Source: JAWLFI01 sp041685645 (GTDB lineage: Bacteria > Bacteroidota > Bacteroidia > Chitinophagales > Saprospiraceae). Taken from it: a stretch of DNA of 9,675 nucleotides. The stretch covers positions 1 through 9,675 of the forward strand of contig JAWLFI010000104.1 in NCBI GenBank assembly GCA_041685645.1, written 5' to 3'. This document shows positions 5,629-9,675 of this stretch, piece after piece (positions within the stretch are counted from its first letter, which is position 1; each line of letters starts with the position of its first letter). The notes beneath the pieces are model-generated. The model was not told the origin of the DNA. It made no database searches and worked only from the letters and a program-made list of their open reading frames with translations. The translations under genes were made by a program, and so were the position numbers.

Positions 5629-5660
5629 CAGCCCGTTGCTTACCGCAACGGGCTGTTTTT
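5629..5660 (+). terminator. intrinsic terminator after the 4808-5476 gene
   Basis: A perfect 11-bp stem CAGCCCGTTGC (5629-5639) and GCAACGGGCTG (5645-5655), loop TTACC, followed by five T. On the opposite strand the stem is not followed by T residues, so it serves the forward gene more than the convergent beta-helix gene. Stem and loop are unrelated to the two CATGCAC terminators upstream. The spacer 5477-5628 holds no convincing gene. Confidence 0.85.
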
Positions 5661-5693
5661 ATGTCTACTGAACCGCCCCGGGGAAATATGCTG

Positions 5694-7586
5694 CTATTCG
5701 GTGACAATGAGTTTATGGGTAAAAACACTTTTATCACTCTTTAAGGATAAAAAGTAGAGGCCGCTTTCCAGATGGGAAGAAATACGAACCTTTTCTCCGA
5801 TTGATATTCGCCCCGACTGACAAAGCCGTCCATTGACCTGAAATAACTGAAACTGATAACTTCCGGACTCCGAAGCAGAACGAATAGATAATAACTCACC
5901 CATTTTGCAGGGGTTAGGAAATATCTCAATGCTCTGTTCCTGAAGCTGACTGTAGGTAGAATTCAAAATACAATCTTCCATATACTCCAGCGCTCCGGCA
6001 TTCGTACTAGTAGTATTTCTCGTGCGATAGAGAAAATCGTCCTTTAGTAAGTCCGGCAATAAGGGAGTCACGGGATGTATCCACTCCGGACGTGCATCAC
6101 AGGGAAATAATGCATTCTCCGCATCGAAGAATAGGGGCGCCTCCGTCGGCAGATTCGGACGCACAATTCCATCATTCACAAAGGAATGATCTTCCACCCA
6201 TACATTCTGTGAAAATGTAAAGCCCCCCGGCCGGGGATGAAAATCGTGAAAAACAGACCGAACGGCTTTTAAGTCTGCACCGCTTTCCGGGGCGTAGGCA
6301 AATACATTCCCGTGGATCTTAACATTTTCCATATAGCCGTAGAAATTGTCCAGTAAGATGTTGTAGGAGGGAAAAAAGAAGGAGACCACACTCCCATTTC
6401 TGCCCTCTGCGTTTCCTGTAATCCCCAAAATGGTATTATTAAAAACCCACACATTTCGAATACAGTTTCCACCCGGAATATCCGTCACGCCCTGCCAAAA
6501 CCGAAATGCACTCCCTACATTCTGCATTACATTATTAAAGACGAACACGCTGTCCACATTTGAATAGATTTCATCGGGCAGGGAGCAACGCGTCTGGCAC
6601 TGCTCAACTACCGGAAAATTGCCCCGGTCGCAAGCTCCTTCGTTGGCGATCAAAAGCCCGGCTCCCGCCCAGGTAGCGGTAGAATTGGCCGGACAGGTTC
6701 TCCAAAACTCATCATCTACCGTGGGTTTGTTATAAATGGTGTTGTGATGAAGACTTAATTTAGCAGAATTGTCATTGTAAATATTGGTGGGATTATCGTG
6801 GATGAGATTATCGAACGCTTCTCCGAAAATACTATTGTGAAAATTGAGTCCCTCTCCCCTGGTGAACGCGATTTCGGAATCGTGAATTCGCGCCTGCGAG
6901 CAAGCAAAAAACTTGATCCCACTCGGCCAGGAGCAAGGGGAAGTCAAGGCTTCGCTTCCCGGACGACTAGCATAGAAAGAACCGGAGTTGCGAACTGTAA
7001 TGGTATCGACATTGCGCAACAGCATGGAAAAAGAAGCCGCACTATCGACACTAACCCCATCTATGAGCACATTGTGTTGTCTTCCATAACCAGGGTCCCG
7101 ATTGAGCAACAGTCCGATGCCGTCACAATACTTCAGATGCAGATTTTTAATAAAGATATATTCACCCGGCAGAATGAGTAAATGTCCGTCGCTGAAATCA
7201 GTCGGCAATCCGCCCAATGTCACTTCCCCCATCCCCTCTACACTGACATTTCTATAGGTATCTCCTCGTTTCCATTGTGAAATAGACTGGTGAAAACCAT
7301 TGTCGGGGGTATAATGTCCGGGATAAAAGATGATCAAACCATAGGCGTGGCCGCCATTCACTCCCTCTACACCGAAAGGCAATAGCTCCAGTGCAGCATC
7401 AAATGATTTTACGGGAGCATCCGCTGAACCCGATGCAGCATCATCGCCATCCGGACTTATATAAACGGTATCGGTAATCCTGTAATCTCCGGCATTAACT
7501 TGAGGTGAGGGTATTTCCCATTGTGAAAAGGCCAGCAATGGAAGAAACATGATGGCTAAAATCCAATAGATCACCTTATTTGTCAT
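5694..7586 (-). CDS. secreted right-handed parallel beta-helix protein with type IX (Por) sorting domain
   Basis: A 630-residue exported protein. Signal peptide about 1-21 (hydrophobic core VIYWILAIMFLPLLAFS, then Gln22). Residues about 41-70 match the N-terminal cap seen in DUF1565/pectate-lyase-like parallel beta-helices: VYISPDGDDAASGS, then a Pro and AAL. The centre consists of repeated short strands with Asn/Asp/His turns (FNNV, FNNTILG, IHGNVFAY, LHHNTIYN), as in PbH1 repeats. An insertion around residues 293-335 is Cys-rich. The last 79 residues (about 552-630) form a type A sorting domain: IFPNP near its start, NGR in the middle and SGLYFLSL close to the C-terminus, so the protein should be exported by the type IX system and anchored or released at the surface. 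Many such proteins act on polysaccharides, but no catalytic residues can be assigned here. An upstream ATG (7640) would add 18 residues before the signal peptide; I prefer 7586. Convergent with the barrel array. Confidence 0.88.
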   Translation of the reverse strand: MTNKVIYWILAIMFLPLLAFSQWEIPSPQVNAGDYRITDTVYISPDGDDAASGSADAPVKSFDAALELLPFGVEGVNGGHAYGLIIFYPGHYTPDNGFHQSISQWKRGDTYRNVSVEGMGEVTLGGLPTDFSDGHLLILPGEYIFIKNLHLKYCDGIGLLLNRDPGYGRQHNVLIDGVSVDSAASFSMLLRNVDTITVRNSGSFYASRPGSEALTSPCSWPSGIKFFACSQARIHDSEIAFTRGEGLNFHNSIFGEAFDNLIHDNPTNIYNDNSAKLSLHHNTIYNKPTVDDEFWRTCPANSTATWAGAGLLIANEGACDRGNFPVVEQCQTRCSLPDEIYSNVDSVFVFNNVMQNVGSAFRFWQGVTDIPGGNCIRNVWVFNNTILGITGNAEGRNGSVVSFFFPSYNILLDNFYGYMENVKIHGNVFAYAPESGADLKAVRSVFHDFHPRPGGFTFSQNVWVEDHSFVNDGIVRPNLPTEAPLFFDAENALFPCDARPEWIHPVTPLLPDLLKDDFLYRTRNTTSTNAGALEYMEDCILNSTYSQLQEQSIEIFPNPCKMGELLSIRSASESGSYQFQLFQVNGRLCQSGRISIGEKVRISSHLESGLYFLSLKSDKSVFTHKLIVTE

Positions 7587-7615
7587 TCTCTGGCACTTTG
7601 TTTGAGAAAATCTCT

Positions 7616-7623
7616 TAAATATA
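7616..7623 (-). promoter_or_regulatory. candidate -7 box (TATATTTA) of the beta-helix gene
   Basis: TATATTTA on the minus strand is one base off TAnnTTTG and lies about 30 bases upstream of the preferred ATG at 7586 but downstream of the alternative ATG at 7640. If it is real, the mRNA would start after 7640 and the longer start could not be used. There is no good -33 TTG at normal spacing. Confidence 0.3.
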
Positions 7624-7872
7624 ATACATTTCGATGACATTGGCTATAACTTCCATCTCATCGAATGATCTATTGCCATTTCCCTGAAATTCATACTGAC
7701 AAGTTTTGATTTCTCTCTCCACTCTTCTTTACACTTCAGTCGCATAGCTGATTCGCCGCTTCTTCGCATCTCGATCTGAACAAAAATTCTACCACGACTT
7801 TTCAATACCCAACTAGTGGTAATGGCACTCGCCAGGCGACAAAATGCCTGCGATAGCGATGCGACGGGCCAT

Positions 7873-7989
7873 CCGCCGGCAGGTGGATGGGTCCAAGTCC
7901 TCCCCAATTTTTGGGGAGGCGCAGGACCGAACGAATGTGGAGCCCAAAGCGTAGCGCCACTCCACCTGCCAAAGGCGGTGGAGTGGATC
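7873..7989. repeat. GC-rich structured intergenic element with nested and competing hairpins
   Basis: Within the 7641-8202 non-coding gap lies a compact folded element. A long stem can form between 7873-7887 (CCGCCGGCAGGTGGA) and 7961-7978, the latter carrying AAA as a bulge. Inside are GGTCC (7890-7894) with GGACC (7924-7928), and a perfect 9-bp hairpin CCTCCCCAA (7899-7907) with TTGGGGAGG (7911-7919). The right arm can instead fold on itself: CCACTCCACC with GGTGGAGTGG plus GCC/GGC around an AAA loop (7957-7988). Open frames on both strands here (for example 7644-8015 on the minus strand) are Pro/Trp/Arg-rich by-products of composition, not genes. It resembles dispersed Bacteroidota intergenic repeats, which I infer; copy number cannot be judged here. 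The rest of the gap, 7641-7860 and 7990-8128, shows nothing. Confidence 0.6.
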
Positions 7990-8128
7990 GCCCAAAAAAC
8001 CATAAAAACAAACACGAATGAGTAATTTTTCCACTCCTACGGACGAGCCCTTAAAATTATTTGTGCGATATTTTATCTGTTTTTCAGGGAGTTACGGATC
8101 AGGGTGTGAAAAAAATCAAGGAAAAAGC

Positions 8129-8159
8129 TTGCAAAAGGAAGAAAGTAAAGTTACATTTG
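8129..8159 (+). promoter_or_regulatory. Bacteroidota-type promoter of the rplM-rpsI-rpsB operon
   Basis: TTG at 8129-8131, a 20-base spacer and TACATTTG at 8152-8159 fit the TTG-N19/20-TAnnTTTG consensus closely. The predicted transcription start near 8166 gives a leader of about 37 bases before the GTG at 8203. This is the best promoter in the window and sits where a strongly expressed ribosomal operon needs one. Confidence 0.75.
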
Positions 8160-8202
8160 CACTCGCTTTAGGAAACCAACTCCATCATTAAAAGAGAAAC
8201 AG

Positions 8203-8646
8203 GTGAATACATTAAGTTATAAGACAAAGTCTACTAAGCCTTCAGAGGTAAAGAGAGACTGGTACGTCGTAGATGCTGAGGGCGAGATCGTCGGAAGGCT
8301 GGCATCGCGCATTGCGCACGTATTGAAAGGAAAGCACAAGCCGGAATACACGCCGCACATCGACTGTGGAGACAATATCATTGTTCTGAATGCTGACAAA
8401 ATCAGATTCACGGGCAATAAAATGCAGAATAAGGAGTACCTCACTTATTCATTATATCCGGGCGGACAGAAGTCAAAGAAGGCGCACCAAATCATGAGTC
8501 GCAAGCCTGAGATGATCATAGAAAGCGCAGTGAAAGGGATGCTACCCAAGAATAAATTGGGAGCGGCCATGTATAAAAAATTATTTGTGTACACAGGGAA
8601 GAAGCACCCCCACGGTGCACAACAACCCAAAGAGTTTAAATTTTAG
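8203..8646 (+). CDS. rplM: 50S ribosomal protein L13
   Basis: A 147-residue protein, the usual length for bacterial L13, which binds 23S rRNA early in large-subunit assembly. Visible family signatures: WYVVDAEGEIVGRLAS at about 20-35, the basic KGKHKPEYTPHIDCGD stretch, YPGGQKS in the middle, the segment KGMLPKNKLG, and a His/Gly-rich C-terminus (KKHPHGAQQP). The start is GTG; Bacteroidota L13 proteins typically begin with a short NTLSYKTKS-like segment, which this start provides. First gene of a conserved ribosomal operon, with the S9 gene five bases after its stop. Confidence 0.97.
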   Translation: MNTLSYKTKSTKPSEVKRDWYVVDAEGEIVGRLASRIAHVLKGKHKPEYTPHIDCGDNIIVLNADKIRFTGNKMQNKEYLTYSLYPGGQKSKKAHQIMSRKPEMIIESAVKGMLPKNKLGAAMYKKLFVYTGKKHPHGAQQPKEFKF

Positions 8647-8651
8647 CATCT

Positions 8652-9038
8652 ATGGAAATGATTAACACTTCCGGGCGAAGAAAGTCGTCAGTCGCCCGCA
8701 TCTATATGACAAAAGGAGATGGAGATATCACGGTAAATGGCAAGCCATACCTCGAGTATTTTCCTCAAATTCACGTGCAACTGGAAGTTGCGCGCCCGTT
8801 TAAAGTTGTGGACATCGAGAATGGTTTTTCGATCAAAGCGAACATTAAAGGCGGCGGTTTTAAAGGTCAGGCAGAAGCGCTACGACTGGCGATATCCAAA
8901 GCATTGGTAGAGCTGAACGAAGAATATAGAAGACCTTTGAAAGTCGAGAAACTACTGACTCGTGACGCGAGAGAAGTCGAGCGTAAGAAGTACGGTAAGC
9001 CGAAGGCGAGAAAGAGCTTTCAGTTCTCCAAAAGATAG
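8652..9038 (+). CDS. rpsI: 30S ribosomal protein S9
   Basis: A 128-residue S9, normal family length. S9 sits in the head of the small subunit and its C-terminal tail reaches the P-site tRNA; the expected basic tail KARKSFQFSKR with terminal Lys-Arg is present. Other signatures are the N-terminal SGRRKSSVARIYM, the strand GDITVNGKPYLEYF, the Gly-rich NIKGGGFKGQAEA and the RDAREVERKKYGKPKAR segment. ATG start; an internal ATG two codons later is less likely. It follows the L13 gene by five bases, the usual rplM-rpsI pair, and precedes rpsB by 41 bases with no terminator in between. Confidence 0.97.
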   Translation: MEMINTSGRRKSSVARIYMTKGDGDITVNGKPYLEYFPQIHVQLEVARPFKVVDIENGFSIKANIKGGGFKGQAEALRLAISKALVELNEEYRRPLKVEKLLTRDAREVERKKYGKPKARKSFQFSKR

Positions 9039-9079
9039 AGTCCTTTTATTCAAACTACGAATTGACAATAACCAGCATC

Positions 9080-9675
9080 ATGCAAAAAATAGAACAACAA
9101 TCTCTTTTAGAAGCCGGTGTACATTTTGGCCACATGAAGAAGAAGTGGAATCCCAAAATGCGACCGAATATCTTTATGGAAAAAAAGGGGATTCACATTA
9201 TAGACTTGAATCGCACGATAGAGTGTATGGAGGAAACCGGGCGCGCGCTTAAGCAATTGGCGAAGTCCGGAAAAAGCATCCTTTTTGTAGCGACCAAGAA
9301 GCAAGCCCGCGATATCGTAAAAGAGGCTGCACTATCTGTCGAAATGCCTTATGTAACGAATCGTTGGTTGGGCGGAATGATGACGAATTTTTCCACCATC
9401 CGTCGTTCCATTAAAAAAATGCAAAATATCGACCGCATGTTAGCCGATGGAACATTGGATAATGTGACCAAAAAAGAACGCTTGACCTTGACGCGAGAAC
9501 GCGACAAACTAGAGCGTGATTTGGGCGGTATTGCTAAATTGAACCGATTGCCCCACGCTATTTTTGTTGTGGATATAGGTCACGAGCACCTGGCGGTAGC
9601 TGAGGCAAAGAAACTGGGTCTTAAGACCCTGGCGATGGTCGACACGAACTCCAATCCCAACGAAGTAGATTTTGC
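9080..9675 (+). CDS. rpsB: 30S ribosomal protein S2, 3' end missing at window edge
   Basis: The ATG at 9080 opens a frame that stays open to the window end: 198 codons plus two bases, of about 250 expected. S2 signatures are plain: LLEAGVHFGHMKKKWNPKM at about 9-27, GIHIIDLNRT, FVATKKQAR, NRWLGGMMTNF near the centre, and HAIFVVDIGHEHLAVAEAKKLG close to the cut. S2 joins the small subunit late and binds near S1 and the anti-Shine-Dalgarno region. It lies 41 bases after rpsI in the same direction, so is likely cotranscribed; in Bacteroidota the next gene is commonly tsf, which would lie outside. The frame is intact; truncation is only due to the window boundary. Confidence 0.96.
   Translation, partial: MQKIEQQSLLEAGVHFGHMKKKWNPKMRPNIFMEKKGIHIIDLNRTIECMEETGRALKQLAKSGKSILFVATKKQARDIVKEAALSVEMPYVTNRWLGGMMTNFSTIRRSIKKMQNIDRMLADGTLDNVTKKERLTLTRERDKLERDLGGIAKLNRLPHAIFVVDIGHEHLAVAEAKKLGLKTLAMVDTNSNPNEVDF

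Noticed and set aside
5513..5737. 74-codon minus-strand open frame between array and beta-helix gene
   Set aside because: It crosses the terminator hairpin and overlaps the end of the beta-helix gene. Only its last 25 or so residues look protein-like (PGINFIPGGPFHPDEV), too little to call.
6798..7181. 127-codon forward open frame inside the beta-helix gene
   Set aside because: Antisense to a well-supported gene, with no recognisable product; a shadow of the codon structure.
7644..8015. 123-codon minus-strand open frame before the ribosomal operon
   Set aside because: It runs through the inverted-repeat element, and its first half is Pro/Trp/Gly-rich translation of that element; several overlapping frames on both strands stay open there for the same reason.

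Overview
The window looks like a chromosomal segment of a Bacteroidota bacterium, most likely from a Saprospiria/Cytophagia-like lineage; the lineage is an inference. The evidence is the Bacteroidota-type promoter -7 box (TAnnTTTG) in front of several genes, starts without a clear Shine-Dalgarno, a secreted protein ending in a type IX secretion (Por) sorting domain, a set of small PorT-like outer-membrane beta-barrels, and the ribosomal order rplM-rpsI-rpsB typical of this phylum.

Layout. 1-302 is non-coding with a GC-rich, hairpin-bearing left edge. 303-932 (-) encodes an exported small barrel-like protein of unknown role. 1321-5476 (+) is an array of five paralogous outer-membrane beta-barrel genes. 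The first two (1321, 2041) are only 12 nt apart and form a diverged pair behind one good promoter. The other three (2879, 3719, 4808) each lie behind the same 28-nt leader element. The 2879 and 3719 genes are a recent duplication that includes promoter region, leader, gene and hairpin terminator, but their interiors are mosaic. 5694-7586 (-) encodes a secreted parallel beta-helix protein with a type IX sorting tail; it converges on the array. 7641-8202 is non-coding and holds a highly structured GC-rich repeat-like element followed by a strong-looking promoter. 8203 to the right edge is the ribosomal operon rplM-rpsI-rpsB, with rpsB cut by the window end.

How the parts relate. The five barrels probably sit in the outer membrane. 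Their strand and turn segments are conserved while putative surface loops differ in sequence, as expected for surface proteins that diversify under phage, predator or host pressure or through different ligands. The beta-helix protein is probably exported by the same cell's type IX system, but no functional link to the barrels is shown. The ribosomal operon is ordinary housekeeping. I see no CRISPR array, tRNA, rRNA or intact mobile element. The most unusual signals are the repeated 28-nt leader, the mosaic duplication and the folded intergenic element at 7873-7989.
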